From contig BROG01000959.1 in the NCBI GenBank assembly GCA_030159075.1, forward strand, positions 62,001-126,000: a DNA stretch of 64,000 bases, read 5' to 3'. The notes below the pieces were generated by a model. It was not told the origin of the DNA. It ran no database searches and was given only the letters and a program-made list of their open reading frames with translations. This stretch comes from Atrina japonica. Lineage: Eukaryota > Mollusca > Bivalvia > Pterioida > Pinnidae. Below, one piece after another: positions 11,929 to 30,139 of the stretch (positions are counted from its first letter, which is position 1; each line of letters begins with the position of its first letter). The position numbers were made by a program, and so were the translations under genes.

Positions 11929-12661
11929 AATATAAAAATTTCAGATACCAAAGTATAAATCAATAGAATGTCCAGGACATAGATACAAATCCGGTAAAAA
12001 TGGGCAAACACGGACCTCTGGAAACCAAGAGGTGAGATCAGGTGCCATGGAGGAATAAGCATCCTCTGTCGACCGGTCACACCCGCTGTGAGTCCACAGT
12101 CAAGTCCAATGAAACAAGTGAGGAGTGTATCCTCGTCACAATTGGTATAGACGTCTCAACAACCGCCAACGAAAAGGCAACTTAACATTTCACTTAGTGA
12201 AACAGAGTAGTCGCGAACAAGACAATTTTATCTACCGTAAAATTTGCAGAACGTTGATATTAAACGCGGTTTTTGATATCCCTGTGTCAATAATTTGTCA
12301 GTGAGTAGTTTACCTCTGTATATGAAGTCTTCATATGTTGTGCACGTCCTGGCATATCGGATGATTTGTGAAATATAAACTCCATATGCGGATGACTGAC
12401 GGATATTACTACTTAAATGTGGAAAATTTACGATGGGAAAGCCGAAATCGTCGCGTTTATCGTATAGCTTAGTTGCTAATTTCCCGTCTGTGTTTATATT
12501 AAGTATAATGTCTAAGTATGAAGCATGAGTGCATGATTCTGTTGTATCTTTAATTCCTAGTTCGCATTGACATATGTATGAAAATTGTCATTATTAATTG
12601 ACAAAACGTCGTCGATATATCTAAATGTCAAATTAAAGGACACCGCTAACTTTTTCTTCTC
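11929..12661 (-). mobile_element. Naiad-like element, 3' half (RT motif C to 3' end)
   Basis: On the minus strand it starts within the reverse transcriptase just before the YIDD region, continues through the C-terminal RT segment (RDDFGFPIVNF), and ends at the shared 3' terminus ending TTTTTATATT at 11929. The 5' end of the next copy follows directly, so the two form a head-to-tail pair like the pseudo-LTR arrangements of Penelope-like elements. Its 5' end abuts an inverted scrap of 3' tail. Confidence 0.8.
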
Positions 12662-12695
12662 TATTGTCTATTAGATCTGAGATTTTTTATATTAA
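12661..12695 (+). mobile_element. Inverted scrap of Naiad 3' tail
   Basis: The plus-strand sequence TCTGAGATTTTTTATATT, with a CTATTG..TTA lead-in, matches the extreme 3' end of the element with a small gap. It is joined directly to the 5' end of the minus-strand copy. It is short, so chance similarity is possible. Confidence 0.4.
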
Positions 12696-13496
12696 AGCCA
12701 TCACGACGATAATACATTATTACAGGATTACGCAGTAAGCAGAGCGTCAATTCTTCAACATGAATATCCCTGGTTGGATCCCCGGTCGTCGCAGTTTTTC
12801 AGAGGTGGATTGCTATATTCTCTCCAAAACTCTATATGCCTAGATAAAGGGTAAATGATCTAGGAGTTCGATTACATTCGTGAGATTGTACAAGTCATTA
12901 GCAATTAGTGTTAAAATCAGTTGGAAGTTCAGTCCATTCGGACATAAACAGACATACTAAATATCTATCTATTTGCGTTATAGCGACACATGAAAAGTTT
13001 AATCAAGTCAAAGCCAGCAAGCTGTAATAACCATGCTACTCAAAAACAATTGTCGAATATTCTCTGTAATACATTTTACACCCATGTTTTGTTACCTGAG
13101 TTTTTGTAGCTAGACCGAGATACAGTCACATCTGCGAGTCGTGCAATGTAAACAAACCACTTCACATTTTGGTTGAAATATATCACTACGCTACTAAGAA
13201 AATAATGCAATGGAATGGGGGAATATAGGCTAAAAGTTTAAGACATCAGACAAACAAACATTCATTACAAATAACAAATCATTTAATACATGTGTAATTC
13301 ATGTTGCGATGAATATTTAAAAACTGTGAGCGCAATTACATACACACACTTGAACAACGGCGAAGCAAATCTGGAATTGTCAATCACATGTATAGCCTCA
13401 TAACTCGTGTTGGATATGTGCGAAGATGTACAGATGTGATGTTTATTTTGTGTTGAAGTTAATGTTATGTTGACTAGTGCGTTGAATGTACATTTT
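12696..13496. other. Intergenic sequence, no gene seen
   Basis: Unique-looking AT-rich sequence between the Naiad pair and the 3' end of the PEBP gene. No exon supported. Confidence 0.45.
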
Positions 13497-13665
13497 CCTG
13501 AGAATAACCCCTGGTAAGGTGAATAGGTTTCCCTGAATGTAACTGTTTGGTTAATGTTTCACTGCATTGCGATTGGCTAAATATGAAATACAGCATTTTC
13601 TATTTACTTTGCGAAGAGTTGTATTTTCAATCAGTTAAAAATATCAATGAAATATATCAGCGAAA
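13497..13665 (+). repeat. Dispersed repeat, copy 2 (partner at 594-765)
   Basis: Starts CCTGAGAATAACCCCTGG and aligns along about 170 bp with the copy near the window start. It lies within 60 bp of the PEBP gene's stop codon. Confidence 0.55.
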
Positions 13666-13716
13666 AATATAGATTATATTTAATAGATAAATTTATCAAC
13701 AATGTAATAATACATT

Positions 13717-20600
<6,884 letters not shown>

Positions 20601-20624
20601 ATTTGCTCGTTTGGTTGTAGTAAG

Positions 20625-20650
20625 TCAAATCCGTCCGCTTTGATACACTG
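20625..20650 (-). promoter_or_regulatory. TATA-like core promoter of the PEBP gene
   Basis: Read on the minus strand, CAGTGTATCAAAGCGGACGG lies about 40 bp upstream of the start codon. The same position in two plus-strand relics and the 39.6 kb relic holds CTGTATATAAAGRCG or close to it, so this is a conserved core promoter with a weakened TATA box here. Confidence 0.5.
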
Positions 20651-20659
20651 TTCTCTCTT

Positions 20660-23090
20660 TGGAAAACATAAAATAAAGATTAAATCTTAAAAGCATAGCT
20701 AAAAGGCAAAGCATACCTATTTGTATTTCGATTTTGTCATTAGCTAAACAAGAGGCCAATGGCCACGTATCTCAATGGCTTTATAATATATATTATGTAC
20801 GATTGTAATGCTGAAATTGGTATAGCCCCACTTTTTAATATTTATTGTCGACACCGAAATAAGCATTGACAAGTACAGCCAGGATTTGTTCATCTAAATC
20901 TCATTACTATGGCTGATATGCACTACACTATTTTGCCACAGCGAACATGTGATAACCATTTCCGACATAATTTACTTCCACTAGGACTAAACTTAATTTC
21001 AGTTATTCCAATTAATAGTAACTTAATCATTTACCATTACCCTTATGCTGATATAAGTAAGGCGATAACTGCCAACCTTTTGATACAGGACTATTGTTCA
21101 ACACGTGTATACGCTAATTGGAATTGACACGGAACACACGAGTTTAGCTACCACAGAATGAAGGCATATTAAAGTACAACAGTTACACAGCGATGTCCAT
21201 TTCTGATATTATCAGACTAGAAGAAGTGAGTTGTATCATACTGTTGCGTGGTATATCACACATGTTAGGATAAAAATAAGCACTTGATTATTTGCTTTAT
21301 TGGGTTACGGCGATTTTTCGTGTTTAAGCGATGTAGTTGGTGGAGAATTTACCCACATTGCCACTTTACCTGATACAAATAGTTAAACGATAAAGAAGGA
21401 GTGAAATTGTTTTAATTCATCAAAAATATATTTATTATCAGATCAATCCACATTTTATCTATTTTACACGCCATAGTACTACACATCACAACAAAAATTC
21501 ATGTAATTACGATCTGTGGACAGAGAGTTCGTGTCTACCAAATTTCACTTGGTTGCAAAACTGACATCACAACATAAGCACAACGTGCACTGACCATTGA
21601 ACTAAAATAAACGTAAACTCATAAAAGCAAAAATTGATTAAACTTTCTAAATTTCTAAACTCTATAAAGTGAATCTATGCCTAGCAATTACTTAACTCTT
21701 AATGTACCTGAGCAATACGTGTTACGCTATTTGCATGACGATGGAGAAAAAGAGTGTATCAGCTAAGTTTATCTTGAATCATTGTTTTCAATAGGACGAT
21801 AGGCCAACAAAGACACTTCATCCATAGATAGTGTGCATATAATTCAGTGCCCAGTTAGCTAAAGTAATATATTATTTAATGACACAACTATATGCATGTA
21901 TATTTATGTTCCGTGTCTTTTCCTATTCGGTTGAGCTATCTATGATCATATATTGTTGTGTAGATATCATATAAAGATTAACAATGATGTGAAAAACATA
22001 TTTCATTTTTACAGTTTGCACCAGTATGTAATTAGTAGGCAATTTTATTAAAACATCGCGCCAAAACAGAGCAATCCCGTTTGTATATTCTTTCACCCAT
22101 GAAATGTATATATGAAAGAATAAACTTACACTTATTGTTTATAAAAGAACTTTAAGTTATATTATATATAAATTATAATTGTGCGCTTCTTAGTGAGGCG
22201 TTGTAAAATTACAGTTGTTCTTGTATGCTATTTGAAGCTGGCTTATCATTACGTTGATTTCAGAAATATTGATAACGTTTCATATTGTTTTAGTTATGTT
22301 ATCTCTTTTCATATTTTGTTATCTTCGGTCAGAGCGCATTAAGATAAATCAGTATGACTGCACTTTATACAAGTCCCCATTAGTCTTAGTAGTGATCGTA
22401 TTAGTATCATAAATTAGTATTATAATTCATTTCTTTATTATTAAACAATTTCCATTTAGCTCATTTGTTTATTATTTGTATCTGGTTTCCAAAATGTGCG
22501 ATGCAATGTGTCTATATTATCAAAAGTGACTATTTCATTTTCCACATCCCGAACTTTCCGTTCTCCGTCTTTCCCGGCTATGACATTTTTGCAATTCAGA
22601 ACTCATACGGTATGTCATGGCATGCTCCTCTTACGAACGTTTTATTCTGAGAGCCAAACGCCTCGCCAATAAACATCTTGTTGTACACATGAAATTGTAA
22701 CCGAGGAAGTGTAATGGTCGATACAGGAATCTTGTTTTAAACAATATGAAGTCCACTACCAAGATGTTAGATTGCATTCTGGAAAACGTCGACATACAGT
22801 GACTACCATTTCATCAGGTTTGGCCTTTCCACCGAATTCGAGTCGTTTCTATGTAACATTTTCGACTGTTGTGGCATGATAACAGGTGATAATGACTCTT
22901 TCCGGACACTTGATCCTACCTAATTTATAATTCGCATTTATTTTTCCAAGTCGATACCATTTTAATATTCAAATTATCGTATTCTAATTGACTTGGAGTC
23001 TCAATTATCCATCGATACATCTACATTTTTACTACAAAAATAAGTACTTGTTTACTATAGAGTCGAATTTTGCTAGAATATATATATATA
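20660..23090. other. Intergenic sequence upstream of the PEBP gene, no gene seen
   Basis: No exon with splice support. Open frames of 60-70 codons at 20909-21127 and 22465-22650 match no family I recognise and look like background. Confidence 0.4.
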
Positions 23091-23094
23091 TATA

Positions 23095-23640
23095 TAAATG
23101 ACTGTTTGGAAATGGAAATAACTTTAACAAAAAACTATAATAAAGTAAAGTAAAGTTGCTCATATTTGACTTTGTGACCTTACATAAAATATAGGACCAT
23201 ACTATAAATCTACAATAATATTAATGATAATAATAACAGAAATGGCCATTTATTAAAAAACCCAAAATGTTGGCGTATCGGGCATTCTTTTGAAGGATAT
23301 TGTGCCGGCTTTTTTCGATGTTTGATTTTAGAAGTAGTTGTTGCAGGACGACTTCGGCGAGCACCGAATTTACTGTTGTCTAGCTCTAAATGTGAGACAT
23401 TTGCATTTCCCAGAAATATCACACTCCACTAAAAATATCTATAGGTCTTATGCCAAATATCGATCCAACATTCACGTGTGCCCTATTAACAAGCACATTG
23501 TCTGCTCATTGACCAATTATTTTGTGTATTATTTAATAAGCTTCAAATTGATGTGCATGATACAAGTGGTATTGTACTTGTGAGTGTGATTTTTAAATGT
23601 GTTATGCTTTAGTGATCTATATCTATCGAGACGAGGCGAT
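23095..23640 (+). repeat. PEBP-module repeat block A, copy 1
   Basis: Shares ordered blocks with 27235-28010 and 52320-53060, including TTTGGAAATGGAAA, TGGCGTATCGGGCATTCTTT, GGATATTGTGCCG and ATCTATAGGTCTTATGCC. In the other two copies this block lies upstream of a PEBP exon 1. Here exon 1 is not found. Confidence 0.6.
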
Positions 23641-23740
23641 ATTGTTGGAACACTCCTCGTACAAGCACATATATCACTGCAACATAGAATATTTATTTCG
23701 GACCTTGGTTAGCACAAATACAGAAATAAAAAGGCACCTA

Positions 23741-23872
23741 CAATGTGACCATGCCCCGGCTGGGGTTCGAAATCCGGATATACGGAACAAACCGCTTGGC
23801 TCCTATGCTCGACGACCTGGGAGTGAAGCGGTTGGTGCCGAAGGTTGGTGCCGAAGGTTAGTGCCGAAGGTC
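23741..23872 (-). repeat. tRNA-like repeat with a 13 bp tandem
   Basis: On the minus strand, GAGCCAAGCGG (A-box-like) lies about 25 bp before GGATTTCGAACCCC (B-box-like), which suggests a tRNA-derived element. The opposite side has three tandem GTTGGTGCCGAAG units at 23829-23872. A diverged partner lies at 53240-53335, in the same position after block A. Confidence 0.45.
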
Positions 23873-23987
23873 GATAGTTCAAACACAAGCAAGGACATGG
23901 TGAATTTGAAGGTGCCTTGTCATTTCTGTATTTGTGTTTGTATATATTCTAAATGCAAACACCACAGAGAGTTTGTGAGCTGTGATT

Positions 23988-24418
23988 TATTGCATTGGCA
24001 TATGTATAAAAATTGTTATTATTAATTGACAGAACGTCGTCGATATATCCAAATGTCAAATTAACGCACACTGCTAACGTTTTCTTCTTTTGATTCAGCA
24101 GTTTCTGAATGAAGTATAGATAAAGGAACAGGTCTGTTAGAAATTCCAGCATTTTTTATGTATTACTTTAGAATCAGAATCAGAATTTAGAATCAGAGTG
24201 GTGTTGTACAAAAAATAAGTATCATAATAACCAATCACTAGATATTTAAATGTTCGGTTACCATCTTTAGTAAAAGAAAGGGTTGTTTATATTTCTTAAA
24301 GTCCCTTTTAATTTTGTATGTGTAATTGTTGTGTAAAGAGTACAGAAGCCGTATGTTTTGATAATGTGACTCTGAGAAAAATTGGTTGCCTTCAAATTTT
24401 CTAAAGTTGTTTAGAAGT
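23988..24418 (-). mobile_element. Naiad-like element, internal fragment with deletion
   Basis: On the minus strand it runs from the segment just before RT motif A (AGAAAATTTGAAGG) to just beyond the YIDD region. The catalytic GIPMGTNCAPLL segment is missing, so an internal deletion joins the flanks. Both ends are truncated and it cannot encode an active enzyme. Confidence 0.75.
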
Positions 24419-24719
24419 AATGCTTACTAGAAATATCTTAAAACTGTACTAACAGGACACAGACTTTAAACTGAAATTGATAACTAAACTTATAAGATTA
24501 AACAAGAAAGTCACCTAAAATTCAAACCACCCATCGCCTTATCAATCGTCAGTAAAATCGGCGATAAATTAACGAAGTTTCAAAACCTACATAGTTATTA
24601 ATATCTCTCCCTCTCTTTCTTTCTCATCATGTATCGATTATTAACATATAGATGTAAATGTCATTTACGTGTGAATTATAAAACTGCATATACCCATACT
24701 TTAATGGAGTGTTTATTAT

Positions 24720-24724
<5 letters not shown>

Positions 24725-24801
<77 letters not shown>
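24725..24801. repeat. (GA)n microsatellite
   Basis: About 77 bp of pure GA. Confidence 0.95.
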
Positions 24802-24803
<2 letters not shown>

Positions 24804-25111
24804 GCAAGCGCAGTATAAACTGTTTTCAGATAACAAAACAATGTCTCTCCTATCTGTGATCAACAAATTAGATAAAACAAGCTGCATGATTTTGAATCCT
24901 AGATTACGTTTGTAATTTCCTTTGGTAAATATTGTTTTTTTCTCCACAGTTTTACCAATGTTGAGATTTAAGTTAATGCTGAGGGATATACAACACCTAT
25001 ACGTTTTTGGTTAAAGCAAAACAAAGAAACGAAAGACGAATAGGCCTGAAGGTAAAAAAACTATAGATCATCTATCCCTAAATGTAAATCGCCGACCTTT
25101 GTGTAATGTAA

Positions 25112-25162
25112 AACACACACACATACACACACGCGCGCGCGATCGCACGTGTGTGCGTGTTT
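25112..25162. repeat. CA/CG/TG microsatellite before a PEBP exon 4
   Basis: Alternating purine-pyrimidine run (CA, then CGCG, then TG), palindromic around GCGCGCGATCGCACGTG. It ends about 30 bp before the acceptor of the exon 4 copy. Such runs favour left-handed DNA. Confidence 0.8.
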
Positions 25163-25194
25163 ATGTTAATTTATATTGCTTTACAATATTTCAG

Positions 25195-25379
25195 GATATG
25201 TTCCTCCCTCGAGTGCAACCAAATGTATTTTTCGTTACCTGATGTTGCTACTGGAGCAGAAACGTGGTCATGATGACAACCTGTCGTCAGTCGATCCTGT
25301 AATGCTTACCTCGAATGTAATGAGGTTCATAATTGACAACAACTTACATATAGTTGCATTGTTTACGTACTTTGTGTGA
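25195..25379 (+). pseudogene. PEBP-family terminal exon (exon 4 paralogue), orphan
   Basis: An acceptor at TTACAATATTTCAG is followed by 185 bp, exactly the length of exon 4 of the minus-strand PEBP gene and in the same entry phase. It encodes GYVPPSSATKCIFRYLMLLL, then EQKRGHDDN and NVMRFIIDNNLHIVALF before a TGA. This aligns with the PEBP C-terminal region (YxPPxxxTxxxxRYxxLLxEQ and the final helix). The frame is open and the splice site intact, so it could belong to a working gene, but no matching exons 1-3 were found upstream on this strand. A diverged copy lies at 56454-56606. Confidence 0.6.
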
Positions 25380-25619
25380 TATTAAAACAGTCCTCTATGG
25401 TTATTTATTTCTTATTTGTGCTCTTATTCATTCTAAATACGCTTTCAGTTAAAAGGAAGGGCGTGTTGCATTTTCGTTTTTAATTCTTTGATTGAAGGAT
25501 AAATAAATTGAAATGGACACAGTAAAATATAATTAAAAAAGTAGTACAAATTCTCACATGTACAGTTTAAGATGTAACGTAGCTCAAATAGCGCGGGTAC
25601 ATAACTTTTGCTACTTTTG

Positions 25620-27130
25620 TGACTGAGTGGTCATTAACATGTGTTTGAATATTTACTAAAAGGTGAAAAATTAATGGTCTATGAAAGTCGACTGAATGGT
25701 CAATGGAATGTACTTGTGGATTATATGGTCACTGAATTGTAACTTAATGGTCACTTAAAGGTGTTTAATATGTCACTTGAAAATTGCGTATTAATCGTGA
25801 CTGAATGGAACATACCTGTGAAATGAATGGTCGCTGAAAGGCGACGGATGGTCACTGAAATATAACTAAATGGTCACTGAAAGATAGTTGAATTGTCACT
25901 AAAATGCACCTGTGAACTGAATGGTCACTGAATGATGACTGAGTTATCTCTCAAATGCAAAATACTAAGTGGACACGGAAAGATAGCAGAGATGGTACTG
26001 AGTGTGGCCTGAATTATCACTGAAATTTGACTGAATATTCTCTAAAAGGTGACCGACTGGTTACTGATATTTGACTGGGATGTACCTTTTTACTACGTAG
26101 TCACTGGATGAAGACAGAATGTATGCGAGAAGATGACTAAATGTTCACGGAAATGTGACTAAATTATCAGTCAAATGCTACTTAATCGTAATTGAAATAC
26201 AGCTATAAACTCAATGGTGACTCAGTCGTAACTGACAGGTATCCTGTGAACTGCAAAAGGTGAGTAAATGGTCTCTGAAAATTAACGGGCGTTTGATCTT
26301 AAAAGTGAATGTTCGCTTAAAGGAGACTACATGGTTACTTAAAGGTGACTATATTGTAATTAAATCATATCTCAAATATACTGTAAACTGAATGCGTATT
26401 GACATGTGACTAAATGGTCACTTATAGGTGAATTAATGGTAACCTTTGATCGATCATAACTTTGGAGATATGTACTGAATGGCATTTCCTGTGACTAAAT
26501 GTCTTCTGTACATTAATTGAATGACCAATGAAGTGTGAATTAATGGTCAACCAAAGGTGACTGAAAAGTAACTGCAAATGTCTTGTGAATGGAATTGTCA
26601 CAAAAAGGTGACTAAATGGCTGGTGAAAGGTGACTGAATCGTGACGAAATTGTACGAAAAGGTACTAAATGGGCACTGACAAGTAACTGACTGGTTACTA
26701 AAATGTGAAAAAATGGTGTTTAAAAAGGGTGAGTAAATCGGAACAGAAATGTAACTATGAAGTGAATGGTCACTGAACGGTACCGGTAATTAAATGATGA
26801 ACGGAAGGTGACTAAGTAATCACTAAAAGGGGACTGCATCGTATGTAAAATGGACATATGAACTGAATGGTCACTGAAGAGTTACTAAACAGAAATTGAA
26901 ACTTGTTTGAATGACCACTAAAAGATGAGGGGGTGGTGGTTAAAAAGGTGGCCAAGTAGTTACGGAAAGGTGACTGAATGATGTTTAAAATGGTGACCCA
27001 AAAGTCAGGGAACGATTTGAAACTAATATATAACTGTGAGATGAAAAGTGATTAAGTGGCTACTGCAGAGTGAATACATCGTCACAAAGGTGACTAAATG
27101 ACCCCTAATGGTCTCATAAGCTGACTAAAG
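25620..27130 (+). repeat. Minisatellite of about 20-22 bp units (GGTGACTGAATGGTCACTGAAA)
   Basis: More than 60 diverged units built on TGACTGAATGGTCACTGAAA cover about 1.5 kb. Each unit contains GTGAC..GTCAC, so single strands could fold. The array is flanked on both sides by similar sequence (CTCAAATAGC, then TACTTTTGTRACTG, then CATTAA). A second array with the same unit lies at 56710-57535, also just after a PEBP exon 4. Confidence 0.85.
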
Positions 27131-27234
27131 TGACATATATCCTCATTTACATAATTTCAGATCTAGCAAGGCTCAAATAGCCTGGATGCGTAATCTTTGT
27201 TACTTTTGTAACTGGATAATCATTAAAGACTTAC

Positions 27235-28010
27235 AATACAAACATCATAGATAAATCCAATTATAACACATGTATCTCAAGTTTCTGACGTTGTTTTGTG
27301 GCAAGCAATTAGCTGTACTACATTTTGAAACTATCTTGTATGTATATATTACGGACAAATGATCCATTAAGAGGCAACTACAAAAATGAAAAAAATAAGA
27401 CTCGGTGAAGAATCTTTATCAAAGCAAGAAGATGCATACCCTAACAAAATCAATCGTTGTGTTGATGTGTTTTGAAATTAGATATCTTAGATGGTTTATG
27501 TAGGAGAGCAGTTAACACAAATTGACCATTTGGAAATGGAAAGGGTTTTATCATAAAGCTTTAATGAAGTAATTGCTCTTCTAAGAATTTGCGAACTATA
27601 GGATCACACTGCAAAATTCTGATAAATAAGTACGAAAATTGTCATTTGTAGAAAAAATGCCTCATGGTGTATCGCAGGCAAAGTTCTAAAGGACATTGCG
27701 GCATTTCGATGTTTCTTTTAGATGTAGTTATTGCCCTTGGTGACCATGGCGAACAGCGATATACATGTCACACACTTCACTGTAAATATCTATAGGTTTT
27801 ATGCCTAGTAGCGAACTACGATATAAATGTCATACACTTCACTGTAAATATCTATAGGTTTTATGCCTAGTAACGACCTACCTTTTATATGTAGGCCCTA
27901 ATTTCAAGTACATGTAATGTAATTAATAAGCTTCAAATTGATGTACAACATACAAATGTCAATGTACTTGTGAGAGAAAATATTAAGTTTCTTATGCATC
28001 AGAGATCTAT
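27235..28010 (+). repeat. PEBP-module repeat block A, copy 2
   Basis: Aligns with 52320-53060 through TAATTAGCTGTACTA-like sequence, TTACAAAAATGAA, TTGGAAATGGAAAGGG, TTAATGAAGTAATTGCTC and TTTTATGCC. It is the 5' flank of the exon 1 relic near 28.7 kb. A short segment (ATCTATAGGTTTTATGCC plus flanks) is itself tandemly duplicated at 27760-27880. Confidence 0.65.
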
Positions 28011-28030
28011 CTATCGAATCGAAGTGAGTC

Positions 28031-28151
<121 letters not shown>

Positions 28152-28159
28152 CACCCCTA

Positions 28160-28260
28160 TATACAGCCGTGTTTTGTATTCCTGATTTTTGGCTGTATAA
28201 CGGGGTTTGGCAATACATCAAGGTTGACTTTTTTCAAGGTATGGTATTTTTATCATGACG
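28160..28260. repeat. Short dispersed repeat, copy 1
   Basis: TATACAGCCGTG..TTCCTGATTTTTGGCTGTA and GGGGTTTGGCAATACATC recur in diverged form at 43960-44035. It may be a small TIR element; the family is unknown. Confidence 0.4.
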
Positions 28261-28630
28261 TATCTTTGATCCCTATAAATTTTGTAGATTATTTAGTTTG
28301 GACAATTTGGCCACCCTATTAAAATTACTAAAATTGAGCGGTCCAAAATATGTAAAAGTATATGTTCGACGGCCAGAAAATCCAAATCTGTTTCTAACAT
28401 TAAACCAGAAACATCACCGAACTGGTTACACAAAAGCCTATAAACAAAAGCATCTTTTCATGGAGAAATTTTCCTTCTTTAATTTTCTACAAATATGAAT
28501 TACGTACATCGTATCACCGTATCTTTAACGATTAATTATGCTAAAAGGTTTAACAAAAAAAATGAATAATGCTAACGAATGATTTCTGACGAGGTTTGAT
28601 TTCAGATATATAGTTATATAGTCAAAAGAT

Positions 28631-28645
28631 CTGTATATAAAGGCG
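28631..28645 (+). promoter_or_regulatory. TATA box of the 28.7 kb PEBP relic
   Basis: CTGTATATAAAGGCG lies about 40 bp upstream of the expected start codon position. It is nearly identical to the motif at the 53.6 and 39.6 kb relics, which supports a retained core promoter. Confidence 0.6.
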
Positions 28646-28674
28646 AACAAATTTTTACTTGAACCGATCACACA

Positions 28675-28878
28675 AATAAGACAGTTGTAAGACATATTAG
28701 ATTGATAGTGATATTGATCATCGTTAGTGTGCTGTGTGCTGTCTTGTGTTCCGGAATGGGTGACATTTGCGATGACGGATTCAAAATAACATATGACAAA
28801 ATCATGCATTGTAATGCAAATCTTAGAAAGGAAGGGATAGCAAAGAAACCAACAGTTTTATTTGATAATGCGACACCT
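28675..28878 (+). pseudogene. PEBP-family first exon, start codon lost
   Basis: The frame gives a hydrophobic leader (LIVILIIVSVLCAVLC) and then CDDGFKITYDKIMHCN and IAKKPTVLFDNATP, ending at a GT where the donor is expected. This matches the mature start and the PTVxF motif of PEBP exon 1. At the place where the ATG should be, the sequence reads AATAAG, and no in-frame ATG precedes the leader. The donor is GTTAAT rather than the GTAAGT of its paralogues. No exon 2 was found downstream. It is a relic, or its start lies in an upstream exon not recognised. Confidence 0.6.
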
Positions 28879-28959
28879 GTTAATATAGAAAGTAAAACTT
28901 GTATGCTGTTTTGAGCGAGGTGTTTAAAGGAAGTTTTTTTTTATAATTACATTTATCAA

Positions 28960-29560
28960 AGACGTGAAAACCGGAAGGAGGGGGCGCTCCACCATTTTTT
29001 CACATACATATATATTTTTTATATAATCAACACGTCTGGAATTCAGAAAAAAAGGCTTCCCAGAGCTTTAAAAGAAAACTTTTAAAACTACCTGCTCATG
29101 CTTATGCAGATGTGTTTGCTGAAAAAATTATTTTGGGTAAATTATAATATTTTGATGGGATTAAAACGAGGGACCAGACAGAGATCGTAGCAAGAGTATA
29201 CTCCTAAAGCTGATAGATATGTGCAAAACATTTTTTTCTGTACAATTTACCACTACCAAACATTACCAAAAAGATCCCAAAGTTATCGCACCTGGCCGCA
29301 ATCGTAGAATATATTCTTAATTTACACTCGCCTTTGTTGAGGTATGCATTCCATAAACAGTTTTAAGGATTATAGATTTATATCACTAGCCTAAAACCTA
29401 CCCCAGTTTGAAAAAAAATCTAGATCTTACTCGTATATATTATCGCATAATCAAGAGACATATTAAATCATATCTTTTTTACGGAGAAATCATTTTCATA
29501 AAAAATGCCCCCACAGATTTGATTTGCTACCTTGTTCCTACTGTAAACTGAAGATAACCC
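28960..29560 (+). repeat. PEBP-module repeat block C, copy 1
   Basis: Aligns with 53880-54450 through GGGGGCGCTCCACCATTTTT, AGGCTTCCCAGAGCTTT, CATGCTTATGCAGATGTGTT, GTATGCATTCCATA and TTTTCATAAAAAATGCCCC. It follows an exon 1 relic in both places, so it is probably old intron 1 sequence. Confidence 0.6.
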
Positions 29561-29612
29561 AAATATTTTTTTGGGAATGCGTGAATTGCAATTTTCCGCT
29601 CAACTGTTCAGC

Positions 29613-29618
<6 letters not shown>

Positions 29619-29699
<81 letters not shown>
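29619..29699. repeat. (AT)n microsatellite
   Basis: About 80 bp of pure AT. Confidence 0.95.
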
Positions 29700-29703
<4 letters not shown>

Positions 29704-30139
29704 AGCTCAACGGTCAACTGTTATACAGATAACCGGAACATATAAAACACAAGTCCTCACCCCTAGGTGTATACCAAAATAGTCCGTTTTGACTTAAAAA
29801 TCCATGCTTAATTAAGATAAAAATGATCATAGACATAATATGATAATTCTATCATTACTTTTCTTGTTTATATCTGTTACTGGAAGAAAAACAATTAAAA
29901 TAAAGATATGTTAAAACGAATTTCGGGCATCAAGACTCTATCAGAAAAAAACGCGGTTCACAAAGTACCTCATGTGCACTTGAGTCACGTGGGTAATGTA
30001 ATAATGAATATGCATAATCACCTTAGCACGTAATGACACGCTGATGGATAAAGTTGTACTTTATTTCTCTATGTTATTTATGTCGGAAAATGGGGACAGA
30101 GTATGACATTATATGGAGAGAAAGTAACGATACCTGATA

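Noticed and set aside
11697..12080. 127-codon minus-strand frame with several hydrophobic stretches
   Set aside because: It spans the junction of two Naiad copies (3' tail of one, leader of the next) and is not one protein. Only its last part overlaps possible endonuclease leader sequence.
23338..23583. 81-codon plus-strand frame considered as a PEBP exon 2 (LALNV segment)
   Set aside because: No YTLV-type motif. The homologous DNA in the two other block A copies does not keep the frame.
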